Part shown: in pieces, positions 33,728 to 42,250 of the stretch
Layout of the letters: each line of letters starts with the position of its first letter
How positions within the stretch are numbered: position 1 is the first letter of the stretch
Assembly (NCBI GenBank): GCA_044450785.1
Contig: JBIOJM010000003.1
Location: 1-64,000, forward strand
Source of the DNA: JBIOJM01 sp044450785
Lineage (GTDB): Bacteria > Planctomycetota > Planctomycetia > Isosphaerales > Isosphaeraceae
Direction: 5' to 3'
Length of the DNA: 64,000 bases
Notes under the pieces: model-generated
What the model saw: the letters and a program-made list of their open reading frames with translations, nothing else
The model's database searches: none
What the model was told of the DNA's origin: nothing
Position numbers and translations under genes: made by a program

Positions 33728-34939
33728 ATGGATAAGGCTGAACTGGTCTGGATCACGGGTGTGGGGGCCGCGACACCGCTCGGCTGTGAGCTCACGCAGA
33801 TCGAGGCGAATCTGCTGGCCGGCCGGTCGGGCGTGTCGCTGGTGACCCGGTTCCCAACGGACGACTACCCAAGCCAGATTGCCGCTCAGCTCGGGGAGGA
33901 CATCCGGCTGCCGGGGTGCAATTCCCCGGGCTGCTCGGGCCGGCCCCGGTTGGATCAACTGGCCCATTGGTGCGCCGAGCGGGCCCTGCGCGACGCCGGC
34001 TTATGGGGATGGCATCGCGAGGCGCGCGTCGCGTTGGTTCTGGGGCTCGGGGCTGAGTGGATGCTGCTCTGGGAGGACGACCATCTCCGGGGCGGCACGC
34101 GGCTCTACGACCCGGATCAGGACCGCGAATCGACCATCGAGCGGGTACGCCGTGGTCTGGAGCTCACCGGGCCGGCGCTGGCGCTTTCGGCCGCGTGCGC
34201 CAGTGGTAACCACGCGCTGCAGATCGGCCGCCACTGGCTCCGGCTCGGACTGGTCGATGTCTGCGTGGCCGGGGCCTGCGACCTGGCCGTATCGCCAATC
34301 GGACTGGCGACCTTTGGTAATCTCCGTGCGCTGTCGAGGCGCAACTCGGAACCGGCGGCCGCGTCTCGCCCCTTCGACCGGGGCCGAGACGGGTTCGTGC
34401 TCGGCGAGGGGGGGGTGGCGTTCGTGCTGGAGCGGGCCGCCCAAGCACGCCGCCGCGCGGCGCATGCCTACGCGGAGGTTGCCGGCTGCGGGGCGAGCAG
34501 CGACGCGCACCACCACGTGATCCCCAGCCCGGACCCGGCCCCGGCCGCCGCCGCCATGCGCCAGGCCCTGGCCGACGCGCGGATTGAGCCGGGGAGCATC
34601 GATCACGTCAACGCCCACGCCACCAGCACGCCGGTCGGCGACGCCGCCGAGGCCGCCGTCCTCCGCCTTGTCCTGGGCGACGACGTGGACCGCATCCCGG
34701 TCTCCTCGACCAAGAGCCTGACCGGCCACATGCTCACAGCCGCCGGCGCGTTCGAGGCCCTGGCCTGCCTGACGGCGTTGCGACACCAGGCGATCCCCCC
34801 GACGATCAACCTCGACGACCCCGACGTCGACCTTTGCCTGGTCGCCAATGAAGCCCGGCCACACCCGGTCCGGGTCGCGGTGTCCAACTCGTTCGGTTTC
34901 GGCGGCAGCAACACGAGCCTGGTCCTGCGCGCGGTGTAG
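33728..34939 (+). CDS. Beta-ketoacyl-ACP synthase (FabF-like)
   Basis: A 403-residue condensing enzyme with a full catalytic triad: Cys157 in SAACASGNHAL, His in NAHATSTPVGD and His in STKSLTGHMLTAAGAFEAL. The C-terminus NSFGFGGSNTSLV is standard. It would extend an acyl-ACP by two carbons using malonyl-ACP or decarboxylatively load the carrier. The insert around residues 60-75 (LPGCNSPGCSG) has extra Cys residues not usual in FabF. It directly follows the Cys-less paralogue, so the two probably form a KS/chain-length-factor pair, acting with the ACP at 30467. Housekeeping FabF normally sits beside acpP and fabD, which are absent here, so a specialised pathway is more likely. Confidence 0.93.
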   Translation: MDKAELVWITGVGAATPLGCELTQIEANLLAGRSGVSLVTRFPTDDYPSQIAAQLGEDIRLPGCNSPGCSGRPRLDQLAHWCAERALRDAGLWGWHREARVALVLGLGAEWMLLWEDDHLRGGTRLYDPDQDRESTIERVRRGLELTGPALALSAACASGNHALQIGRHWLRLGLVDVCVAGACDLAVSPIGLATFGNLRALSRRNSEPAAASRPFDRGRDGFVLGEGGVAFVLERAAQARRRAAHAYAEVAGCGASSDAHHHVIPSPDPAPAAAAMRQALADARIEPGSIDHVNAHATSTPVGDAAEAAVLRLVLGDDVDRIPVSSTKSLTGHMLTAAGAFEALACLTALRHQAIPPTINLDDPDVDLCLVANEARPHPVRVAVSNSFGFGGSNTSLVLRAV

Positions 34940-35134
34940 GTGAGAGGGACCTAGCGACGGCTCAACGCGGCAGGACCGTCCGGGCATTTCTCGACGCACT
35001 CGTTCCGAGCGGCGACGGTGACGGACCTGGTCCAGCAGAACCGCCCACTGGACGATGTCCGGTTATACCGCCTCGTTCGATGGCATGATTCTGTCGTGCG
35101 ACCGGGCGCAGCGGTCCGGGCGCGCGGCCGAGAA

Positions 35135-35560
35135 TCAGCGGCGCTTCGCACCGCAACAGAACTTGTATTTTTCGCCGCTATTACACGGACACGGTGCGTA
35201 ACGGTCGATTCCAGGGGACGTTTCGGCGCGCTGCGCCGGTCTCGGCGTTGCCGACAGCGAGGATCCGCGTTGCGAGCGGTCACCGGATATCCGCCGGTGC
35301 ATTAGCGGGAACATCTCCTGGTGTCGCCGGACCATGGGGACGACGATTGCACGCCGAAATGCATCGAATTCCTCCTCATCCATCTCATGCTTCAGCCGCA
35401 ATTCGCTGAGCAGCTTTTCCCGTTCGTCTTCCGGTATCAGCGCGAGATTAAAGCAGAACTGGCCCACCGCGAATGCCTTGTTCAACTCTTCCACAGAGCC
35501 ATCGGTCTGATCGAGCAGCGGCTGCGCGAAGGCCACAAACCCTTCTGCAATGGCGCCCAT
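35135..35560 (-). CDS. SEC-C zinc-motif protein
   Basis: A 141-residue protein whose C-terminus is a SEC-C zinc motif (YAPCPCNSGEKYKFCCG), the metal-binding element known from the SecA tail and found in many small bacterial proteins of unclear function. The N-terminal 90 residues form an alpha-helical domain (IAEGFVAFAQPLLDQTDGSV, then EELNKAFAVGQFCFNLAL). The frame extends further upstream, but the ATG at 35560 has a strong ggaggg site 8 bases before it. It is on the opposite strand from the ketosynthases and the SDR and is probably an insertion in that locus rather than part of its pathway. Confidence 0.8.
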   Translation of the reverse strand: MGAIAEGFVAFAQPLLDQTDGSVEELNKAFAVGQFCFNLALIPEDEREKLLSELRLKHEMDEEEFDAFRRAIVVPMVRRHQEMFPLMHRRISGDRSQRGSSLSATPRPAQRAETSPGIDRYAPCPCNSGEKYKFCCGAKRR

Positions 35561-36992
35561 GTCCAGGTCCCTCCGTGTGTGTGGTTGCACCGAACGATTG
35601 TCGAACTGCGGCAAGCCGAAGGCCCGTCCGCGGCGCGGCAGGGCGTCGCCGTCCCACGCCGCGCGGCGTGATTCTACCAAGCCGAAGGCGTATGTCGAAA
35701 GCCTGCTTGCCGGCACTTAGGCCGGTGGCCTTGGCCTGTTTGGATCCCTTCTTGGCGCCCTGCGTGGGGTTGATCGTCGGGTTGCCGCTGGGATCGACGC
35801 TGATTCCGCCCCCTTCGGCGATGCCGCTCTGGCCGCCGTTTCCACTTGTTTCCAGCTTGATCAATCCCTACGTTCAGTAAAATCCAGTCCGTAGCTCTTA
35901 AAAAGGCAGGTCGTCGGCCGCAATCAAGCAACTGATCTCGCGCGTTTGCAGATCATATAGGTAGACGAACCTCGATTGGACGCCGGTTGACCGTGAGCCA
36001 GACTGAAACAGTGATCTCGCACCCCCGCGGAGCTGCACGACATGCTGACGACGACTCCTCCTGTCCACCAACGAGCCACTCCCGACATTTCCTTGCCCGA
36101 GGGCGGCGCCTTGGCCTGCCGACGCGTTCGGCCCCGTACATCGGTGTACACATGCTGGAAAAACGCTCGAATAGTCCAACTTAGTCCAACGCCCGTAACG
36201 CCTTCCAAGCTGCCCAACTGGATCCACATGTCATTTAGGCACAGTGAGATCCGATCAGACCATCGCAACTCCGAGGCACCAAAAACGTGGTTGGACTACC
36301 CCCCGCGTTTGTCCAACGGCGATTTCCCACCGATGTTCACCTATCCGATTCGTCCTTCATCTTTCCGGCTTCATCCTGACAGGGCATCGCCCCCCAAATC
36401 CGCATCCATGGTGTCTCCATTATTTTCCACAGAACCGGCGAAAAGCGTCTCGTTTCCAGCCCGAGCACAAAATCTCCGATAACGGAAGAGTCGCCACACG
36501 TAAGTGTGAGCGACATAGAGAGTTGCTCCGACGAGCTGATTCACGGAGACCCGGACGCAGCCCCAATCCCGGCGACGGCATGACGCTCGATGACGCTCAT
36601 GACGCTGGAAAACACGCTCGTGTGTAGTCTCGTTGTGAGTTGGGCTCGCCGATGAATCGATGGGCGAGTGCGCCCGCGGGTCTTGCCGGGTGGCTCGGAT
36701 GTGCGTATTTGCGCGCCTCCGCAGGCGTGAGAACAAGGTCCCTCCAAGTCAAGCTCGCCACGTAATCGCTTCCCGGCAATCCGTCGCCGGCGCCATCGAG
36801 CAGGATGTCGAGGAGTCGATCGCCCGGCAGCAAGCCTGCCACTCCCGTTGGATGGGACGCTGAACTTGACGTCCTCCGGGCTGGAGACGAGCATGGTCGT
36901 GGCCACTGGTCCATTGGGAGGGCCGTGGGCGTCCGCGGCGAGCGGCAATCGTTCCGGATGAGCGAGCCGGCGCGGCGAAATCGAACAGAGTC
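35561..36992. other. Gene-poor interval with degraded remnants
   Basis: About 1.4 kb without an intact gene, splitting the lipid-like locus. Codon use is not coding-like in most frames. On the minus strand three short stretches look like former protein: about 35864-35680 (SGNGGQSGIAEGGGISVDP, TTG start possible, about 60 residues), 35975-35900 (RFVYLYDLQTREISCLIAAD) and 36948-36600, listed separately. None has a recognisable start plus complete domain. The upstream region of the SDR gene occupies the right end. Confidence 0.5.
36597..36948 (-). pseudogene. Frameshifted remnant of an unknown gene
   Basis: Reading the minus strand, one frame gives DAHGPPNGPVATTMLVSSPE and then DVKFSVPSNGSG; the coding character then switches to another frame giving PGDRLLDILLDGAGDGLPGS followed by DYVASLTWRDLVLTPAEAR. 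The switch near 36830 suggests a frameshift in a once longer gene. I do not recognise the family. Confidence 0.3.
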
Positions 36993-37814
36993 ATGGCATT
37001 GGATTCGAGCAAGCGGAGTACGGGCCCCTTGGCGATCGTCACCGGGGCGTCGAGCGGCATCGGGAAGGCGCTGGCTCTTCGGCTGGGCGTCGACGGTTAT
37101 CGCGTCGGCCTGATCGCCCGCCGCCGCGACGAGCTCGAGGCCGTGGCCGCGGCGATCGCCGCGGCGGGCGGTGCGGCTGTCCCCGCGGTCGCCGACGTCG
37201 GGGACCGCGCTGCGCTCCGGGCGGCCATTGCCGAGATCGAGGGACGGCTCGGCCGGACGGACGTGATGGTCGCCAACGCCGGTTTCGGGGCGCCGACGCA
37301 GCTCGACCCCTTGAACACACAGGACGTCGAGCAGACGATCAGGGTCAATCTTCTGGGCGTGATCTATTCGGTCGAGGCCGTGCTCCCGGGCATGCTGGCG
37401 CGCGGGCGAGGGCAGCTTCTGGCGATCTCGAGCCTGGCCGCATTCAAGGGCCTGCCGGGCGAGTCGGCCTACTGCGCCAGCAAGGCGGCCGTGAACGCGT
37501 ATATGGAGGGGCTGCGGATCGCGCTGCGGCCGAGGGGGGTCGTGGTGACGACCGTCTGCCCGGGCTTCGTCCAGACGCGGATGGCGACAATGAACTCGAC
37601 AATGCCGTTCCTGATGTCGGCCGACGCGGCTGCCCGGCGCATCGCCCGGTTGATCGCGCGGCGACTCGGCGGGGTCCGTTGCTTCCCGATGCCGATGGCG
37701 CTCTTGATGTCCTTGATCGCCCGGCTGCCGGACGCGGTCGTCGCCCGCCTCATCCGGGCCGAGCCTGACCGCGAGGCCGGACTCGAGACGGCGGCGGCGA
37801 AAGGTGTGCGATGA
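36993..37814 (+). CDS. Short-chain dehydrogenase/reductase
   Basis: A 273-residue classical SDR: NADP(H) Rossmann motif TGASSGIG near residues 18-25, basic residues after strand 2 (ARRRDE) favouring NADPH, NAGF, the catalytic Ser (ISSLAAFKG) and YCASK with Tyr and Lys, and the PGFVQTRM motif. The C-terminal 60 residues carry a hydrophobic helix (FPMPMALLMSLIARLPDAVV), suggesting membrane association, as in 3-ketosphinganine reductase-like enzymes. The stop overlaps the start of the permease (ATGA at 37811-37814), so it is co-translated with the exporter. It is a good candidate for reducing the keto group left by the ketosynthase or oxoamine synthase. Substrate unproven. Confidence 0.9.
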   Translation: MALDSSKRSTGPLAIVTGASSGIGKALALRLGVDGYRVGLIARRRDELEAVAAAIAAAGGAAVPAVADVGDRAALRAAIAEIEGRLGRTDVMVANAGFGAPTQLDPLNTQDVEQTIRVNLLGVIYSVEAVLPGMLARGRGQLLAISSLAAFKGLPGESAYCASKAAVNAYMEGLRIALRPRGVVVTTVCPGFVQTRMATMNSTMPFLMSADAAARRIARLIARRLGGVRCFPMPMALLMSLIARLPDAVVARLIRAEPDREAGLETAAAKGVR

Positions 37815-38938
37815 TCGACCTGGCCCTCAAGATGATGCTCGACGAGAAGGCCCGGTTCGCGGCCACCGTGCTCGGGGTCGGGTTCGCGGCGACTTTGGTC
37901 CTGGTCCAGATGGGCCTGTTCTTCGGTCTGCTCGAGAACGCCAGCATCACGATCGACCGGCTCGACGCCGACCTCTGGATCACTGCGCGGAATGCGCCCA
38001 ACGTCGACTTCGGCAATCCGTTCCCCGAGACCTATGTGCAACGGGTTCGATCGGTGCCGGGGGTGGCGCGGGCCGACAACTTGATCGTCTGGTATGCGAT
38101 CGTCGCCCTGCCGACGGGGGCGAAAGAGTCGGTGGTCTACTACGGTCTGGAGAACTTCGCGGCCTGGCATTTCCCGTGGGAGGTTGAGTCGGGCGACCCG
38201 GCCGATCTCCGCCGCGGGCGATACGTGATGCTCGACGCCTCCGCCGAGCGACGGTTCGGCCCGTTCCGCGCCGGCGACTACCGCGAGTTTCAGGGCCGCC
38301 GGCTCAAGATCATCGGCCGGACCCGTCAGGCCCTGTCGTTCACGACCAGTCCGATCGCGTTCCTCGACTACCGGCTGGCGCAGTCACTCTCCCCCGACGA
38401 GCTCGGCGGCCGGACGACGTTCATTGTCGTTCGGCTCGAGCCGAATGCGGACGCCGCGTCCGTCCGGCGCGAAATCAGCCGCCGGCTGCCCTACAACGAC
38501 GTTTACGCCAAGGATGAGTGGGCGAGGCGATCGCGCGGCTACTGGATCGAGAGCACGGGTCTGGGACTGACGCTCCTCTTGACCGTGGCCCTGGGAGCGC
38601 TCGTCGGCGTGGTCATCGTGGCTCAGACGCTCTACGCCTCGACGACGGAGCACTTGACCGAGTTCGGCACGGTCAAGGCACTCGGGGGCGGCAACCTCAC
38701 CGTTTACGGGATCATTGCCGAGCAGGCGTCGTTCGCGGCGGCCCTGGGCTATGGGCTCGCCACGGCTTTGACGTACGGTCTGATGCCGGCCCTGGCGCGG
38801 GTCGACATGAGGATGTCCGTTTCTCCCACCGTGGCGGCATCGGTCTTCGTGGGGACGCAACTGCTCTGCCTGGGAGCCGCGTTCTTGTCGTTCCGCAAGG
38901 TGGCCTCGCTCGACCCGGCCATCGTCTTCCGGGGCTGA
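37811..38938 (+). CDS. devC: DevC-type ABC transporter permease
   Basis: A 375-residue FtsX/MacB-type permease of the DevC family. Helix 1 is near residues 18-42 (TVLGVGFAATLVLVQMGLFF), then a large periplasmic domain (about 45-255) containing the DevC-like DLWIT...NPFPETYVQRV segment, and three C-terminal helices (LTLLLTVALGALVGVVIVAQ, the second near 295-325, the third near 345-368). In cyanobacteria DevBCA with a TolC-like partner exports heterocyst glycolipids. Here permease, ATPase and membrane-fusion protein follow in that order with tight spacing, and the gene overlaps the SDR. A lipid substrate is therefore plausible. The symbol is by family resemblance only. Confidence 0.88.
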   Translation: MIDLALKMMLDEKARFAATVLGVGFAATLVLVQMGLFFGLLENASITIDRLDADLWITARNAPNVDFGNPFPETYVQRVRSVPGVARADNLIVWYAIVALPTGAKESVVYYGLENFAAWHFPWEVESGDPADLRRGRYVMLDASAERRFGPFRAGDYREFQGRRLKIIGRTRQALSFTTSPIAFLDYRLAQSLSPDELGGRTTFIVVRLEPNADAASVRREISRRLPYNDVYAKDEWARRSRGYWIESTGLGLTLLLTVALGALVGVVIVAQTLYASTTEHLTEFGTVKALGGGNLTVYGIIAEQASFAAALGYGLATALTYGLMPALARVDMRMSVSPTVAASVFVGTQLLCLGAAFLSFRKVASLDPAIVFRG

Positions 38939-38967
38939 GCCATCGGTGGCAAGAGGAGGTCGCTTTC

Positions 38968-39648
38968 GTGGCCGTTCTCGAGGGACGCAACGTGACGAAG
39001 ACCTACCGCGAGGGGCCGCACGAGGTGCCGGTGCTCCATGGGGTCTCGCTCACGGTCGCGCGGGGCGAAGTCGTGGCGCTCGTCGGCCCCTCGGGCTCGG
39101 GCAAGACCACCTTGCTGTCCATCCTGGGTTGCTTGCTCACCCCCACCGGCGGCCAGATCGTGGTCGACGGGCAGAAGATTGACTCCAGCCGTCCGGAGCG
39201 GCTCCGCGAGGTCCGGCGCCGATCGATCGGCTTCGTCTTTCAGCAGTTCAACCTGTTGCCGTCGTTGACGGCATCCGAGAACGTCCAGTATGCCCTCAAC
39301 CTCAAAGGCTGGCGTGGTCCGAGAGCCCGGCGTGAGGCAGACCGCGTGCTGGAGGCGGTCGGCCTGGGCGATCGCAAGGACTTCCAGCCCCGGGAGCTGT
39401 CGGGAGGCCAGCGTCAGCGGATCGCCATCGCGCGGGCGCTCGCCGGCCCGTCATCGGTGGTCCTTGCCGATGAGCCGACGGGCAACCTCGATTCCGAGAG
39501 CGGGAGCCGCGTGCTCGCCTTGTTCCGCGACCTGAGCCGGTCCGAGGGCCGGGCGCTTCTCATCGTGACCCACGACCCACTGGTCCGGGCGGTCGCCGAT
39601 CGCATCGTGACGATCCGCGACGGCCGGCTCACTCATGCCGAGGCTTGA
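38968..39648 (+). CDS. devA: DevA-type ABC transporter ATP-binding protein
   Basis: A 226-residue ABC ATPase with every motif: Walker A GPSGSGKTTL, Q-loop FQQFNLLPSLT, signature LSGGQRQRIAIARAL, Walker B VVLADEPTGNLD and the switch His in VTHD. It belongs to the MacB/LolD/DevA group that powers mechanotransmission-type exporters. The start is a GTG at 38968 with gaggagg 8 bases upstream; the frame stays open far upstream inside the permease gene, but no better start exists. It follows the permease by 29 bases and is followed by the membrane-fusion protein after 4 bases. Confidence 0.93.
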   Translation: MAVLEGRNVTKTYREGPHEVPVLHGVSLTVARGEVVALVGPSGSGKTTLLSILGCLLTPTGGQIVVDGQKIDSSRPERLREVRRRSIGFVFQQFNLLPSLTASENVQYALNLKGWRGPRARREADRVLEAVGLGDRKDFQPRELSGGQRQRIAIARALAGPSSVVLADEPTGNLDSESGSRVLALFRDLSRSEGRALLIVTHDPLVRAVADRIVTIRDGRLTHAEA

Positions 39649-39652
39649 ACCG

Positions 39653-40579
39653 ATGTCACCGACGATGCTCCTGGGCCGGGTCGTCCTTCCCGCCGTCGGC
39701 CTGATCGTGGCCGCCGCCCTGATCTGGCACGCGGTAAGCAGCCTCACCACCGAGTCGGAAGCCGTTCCGGTCAGCGGGCCGTCCGCAACCTCGTCCCGCC
39801 TACCGGGCCGGATCGCGGCCGAGGGACGGGTCGTTGCGTATCCTGGCGCCCTAGTCACCGTCGGGACGGAGGTCCTCGGGACGATCGTCAACATGCCGGT
39901 CAGTGAGAAAGTGGCCGTCCACAAGGGCGATCTGCTCGTGGAGCTCCGGGCCGACGATGTGCGGGCCTCGCTGCGAGAGGCCCACCATCGCCTGACCGAG
40001 GCCGAGGTCGGCCTCCGCCTCGAACAGGCCCGCGCCGGGCTCGACCGGATCCTGCCCCTCGTGACGGGCAAGGAGCCACAACAGCCAGACACGCGCCGCG
40101 AATTCCTGGCGGCGGCCCTCGCTCGCCGCGACGCAGCCAGGGCGGCAGTTGATCGCCTCGAGGCCGAGTCGGCCAAGTACCGCATCGTCGCGCCGATCGA
40201 CGGCGTGGTCCTCGCTCGCCACGCCAACCCCGGCGAGACAATCAACGCCGCCGCCCCGCTCGTCACGATCGTGGACCTGAGCCGTCTGCGCGTCGAGGCC
40301 GAGGTCGACGAATTCGACATCGCCAGCATCGTCCCGAAAGCCAAGGCGACGATCACGGCCGAGGGATATCCGGGTCGTCGCTGGCGAGGCGAGGTTGAAG
40401 AGGTTGCCGACGCCGTCGTCGCTCGTCAGACTCGTCCCCAGGATCCCGGCCGCCCGGCCGATACGCGCGTCCTGCTCGTGAAGGTGGCTTTCCGCGAGCC
40501 AAGCTCCTTGAAATTGGGACAACGGGTCGAGGTCGAGATCGCCGGCCGCGAGCCGGATCAGCGACGTTCTCGGCAATGA
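39653..40579 (+). CDS. devB: DevB/HlyD-type membrane fusion protein
   Basis: A 308-residue periplasmic adaptor anchored by one N-terminal helix (VVLPAVGLIVAAALIWHAV). It shows the biotinyl-lipoyl-like halves (AEGRVVAYPGALVTVGTEVL with GTIVNMPVSEKVAVHKGDLL, and YRIVAPIDGVVLARHANPGE), a coiled-coil hairpin between them (about residues 100-180) and the beta-barrel domain. I chose the ATG at 39653, with gagg 8 bases upstream; an ATG at 39635 would overlap the ATPase gene by 14 bases. It completes a DevCAB export unit. No TolC-like outer-membrane factor is in the window. Confidence 0.88.
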   Translation: MSPTMLLGRVVLPAVGLIVAAALIWHAVSSLTTESEAVPVSGPSATSSRLPGRIAAEGRVVAYPGALVTVGTEVLGTIVNMPVSEKVAVHKGDLLVELRADDVRASLREAHHRLTEAEVGLRLEQARAGLDRILPLVTGKEPQQPDTRREFLAAALARRDAARAAVDRLEAESAKYRIVAPIDGVVLARHANPGETINAAAPLVTIVDLSRLRVEAEVDEFDIASIVPKAKATITAEGYPGRRWRGEVEEVADAVVARQTRPQDPGRPADTRVLLVKVAFREPSSLKLGQRVEVEIAGREPDQRRSRQ

Positions 40580-40678
40580 GGTTTGGAATCGAGGTCTGGA
40601 AACAGTGCGCTCACGAGTTGCTCACCGATAGGAGATTAGCGAGGAATGGTGATCGTCGTGTTGGATACCATGGTGGTC

Positions 40679-40896
40679 TCAGGCGATCTCCGCATGCTTT
40701 TGCTCGTAGTCTTCGAGATGGCTCTTCGTCGCCGTCAGCAATTCATCGTCCTCCATTTCCCAGACCGCTTCCGGAGTCGGACCCCAAGCGATACACGAGA
40801 GGTTCGTGACGAGTTGGCCGAACCGGGCATCCGGGCAGTGCTCGACCAACTGCGAGAGCGCTCGGAGGATTTCCTGCTTTGTTCGCTGTTGGTCAT
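40679..40896 (-). pseudogene. Frameshifted paralogue of the 71-residue protein at 42.2 kb
   Basis: The coupled ATG at 40896 opens a frame that quickly becomes Ser/Arg-rich. A frame offset by a 2-base insertion or 1-base deletion near codon 7 instead reads QEILRALSQLVEHCPDARFG, QLVTNLSCIAWGPTPEAVWE, MEDDELLTATKSHLED up to a stop at 40679. That matches the intact 71-residue protein at 42234-42449 (QELLRILGKLGEEAPDVRFG, AIWDVEDEELLEAA). No start codon is available in the matching frame, so this copy is broken or uses frameshifting. Confidence 0.72.
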
Positions 40897-41078
40897 GGCA
40901 GCTTGTCTCCGATCGTGTGCAGGTGGCCGACGTGTCGCGGGAGGGTCCGCATCGCCTCCACCCGCACGGTCACACCCGGCAGTATCTTGGCGACGCTCGT
41001 CGCCCGCGTCACGCAGTGGTGGACCATCAACTGCCCGTCCGAGCCTCGATAGGCGAATAGAGGCGACGTCCTCGTCAT
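40893..41078 (-). CDS. Small protein, paralogue of 42446-42643
   Basis: A 61-residue protein of unknown function. Its start overlaps the stop of the upstream gene (ATGA at 41075-41078) and its stop overlaps the ATG of the next (40893-40896), a coupled chain of three. The C-terminus TLPRHVGHLHTIGDKLP resembles the end of the 65-residue protein at 42446 (EPLGHFPTIGDLIP), and both are followed by the same downstream gene type, so this is one half of a duplicated two-gene unit. The N-terminus (YRGSDGQLMVHHCVTRAT) reads like a small beta/alpha domain. No motif is recognised. Confidence 0.62.
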   Translation of the reverse strand: MTRTSPLFAYRGSDGQLMVHHCVTRATSVAKILPGVTVRVEAMRTLPRHVGHLHTIGDKLP

Positions 41079-41398
41079 GCTCGTTGCTCAATATCCATCA
41101 CATCAAATCCTTCCGCTTCAATCTCCAGCCGCGCCGGATCATCGTATTCCCAGTTGGCGAAAACATACTTGTGCCTCGGTGGCGGAGTACGCATCTCGAT
41201 CAAGGCATACAAGACCATCCCTTCGGGAGCATTCATCTCCTGATGAGTAACGCCGTGGAATTCAAGGGCAAAGCGGCGGCGCTCGTAACTCTCAACAAGA
41301 ACGGTGACTGTGTCCTGTGTGCTTTCGACGCGCAGGATCGTTCCATCATGTAGGTCGGGCGGGCCAACGTAGGCGACGAACTCGCTTGTCATTGCCAT
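41075..41398 (-). CDS. Hypothetical protein with HDG motif
   Basis: A 107-residue protein of unknown function. It has a compact alternating-strand pattern: FVAYVGPPDLHDGTILRVES, VTVLVESYERRRFALEFHGV and MVLYALIEMRTPPPRHKYVF, then an acidic C-terminus (RLEIEAEGFDVMDIE). Small acidic beta proteins of this sort are often immunity proteins or subunits of small operons, but I do not recognise the family. I use the ATG at 41398; a TTG eight codons upstream and an ATG two codons downstream are alternatives. The stop overlaps the start of the next small gene. Confidence 0.68.
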   Translation of the reverse strand: MAMTSEFVAYVGPPDLHDGTILRVESTQDTVTVLVESYERRRFALEFHGVTHQEMNAPEGMVLYALIEMRTPPPRHKYVFANWEYDDPARLEIEAEGFDVMDIEQRA

Positions 41399-41503
41399 AT
41401 CCGATGAGCACAGACAGTCCAAAGCAGCCGGTCAAGAATTGAACGCCCGGATGGGCGTCGGATAGCACGCGCGGACAGGCGTAATCATCACTTCTCGAGT
41501 TGA

Positions 41504-42250
41504 TCAGGCCTCGGCACCACTCATTCGCCGAGCGTCCCGCGCCTCGGCTTCAAGCGCCTGGGCAACGAGATCGCCCACCCCCTCCAGCCCAAAGTCCTGG
41601 AGAGTAAATTCGTCAAGTCGGATCGTCCGGCGAAGGCCGTACGCGACAGGTAGTAGTTCCCGCAACTCGTCCCGGTAGGCTCGGGCCTCGTCGCGATGCG
41701 GAGGGTCAAGGTCCTGGAACGGCTTGTCTCGGAGCCGGGGAAATTCCTCACTCCAGAAATAAGCGGGATATAGGGGTCCCCATACACAGGAACGAATTTC
41801 GAGAAGACGGGCCAGCCGTGCTCGTGAGAAGTGTTGGCGTTCGTCCACTTCGATGAACCGTTCCAGCTTCGGCGAGTAGATGTCGCCGGTCAACTTCCAC
41901 CCCTTGATCAACGGCGCATCGTGCGCGAGTCGGCCCGCCTCGCGCGCTGCGCGCGCCAGCTTCTCGTACAACTCACGAACCCTTGCGGACACCGTCGCGG
42001 GGTGGGCGTCGGGCCTGGCATCGAAGAGACGATCGTCCAGGCCAGCTAAGTTGATGGCTCGGCCGCCGACAGCCAAATGGTCCAGGTATTGGACCACATA
42101 CTCCAGCACAGGCTGTTCCCAGCGGCTCGCCACGACGTCCTCCAACAACCGCGTTGCGCAGCCTAACGATAACCCGGGATTCCGCCGCGATTCCCCGAGC
42201 GCTGCAGCGCCTCTGGGGCGTGAGGTTACGCGATTACGAAGCAGGGGCAT
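41504..42250 (-). CDS. Putative PD-(D/E)XK nuclease-like protein
   Basis: A 248-residue protein. The central motif SPKLERFIEVDERQHFSRAR (about residues 155-175) has the E-V-D-x-x-Q-H-F pattern of DUF559/very-short-patch-repair-like nuclease cores, followed by DPPHRDEARAYRDELRELLP, a string I know from uncharacterised bacterial proteins. The N-terminal 100 residues are helical with basic patches. The chosen ATG at 42250 overlaps the preceding gene by 17 bases. The nuclease reading rests on one motif and a fold prediction would be decisive. Its immediate partners are two tiny proteins of unknown function. Confidence 0.6.
   Translation of the reverse strand: MPLLRNRVTSRPRGAAALGESRRNPGLSLGCATRLLEDVVASRWEQPVLEYVVQYLDHLAVGGRAINLAGLDDRLFDARPDAHPATVSARVRELYEKLARAAREAGRLAHDAPLIKGWKLTGDIYSPKLERFIEVDERQHFSRARLARLLEIRSCVWGPLYPAYFWSEEFPRLRDKPFQDLDPPHRDEARAYRDELRELLPVAYGLRRTIRLDEFTLQDFGLEGVGDLVAQALEAEARDARRMSGAEA

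Noticed and set aside
40646..41353. 235-residue plus-strand frame opposite the small genes
   Set aside because: The minus-strand chain of overlapping genes with paralogues at 42 kb is the better explanation.
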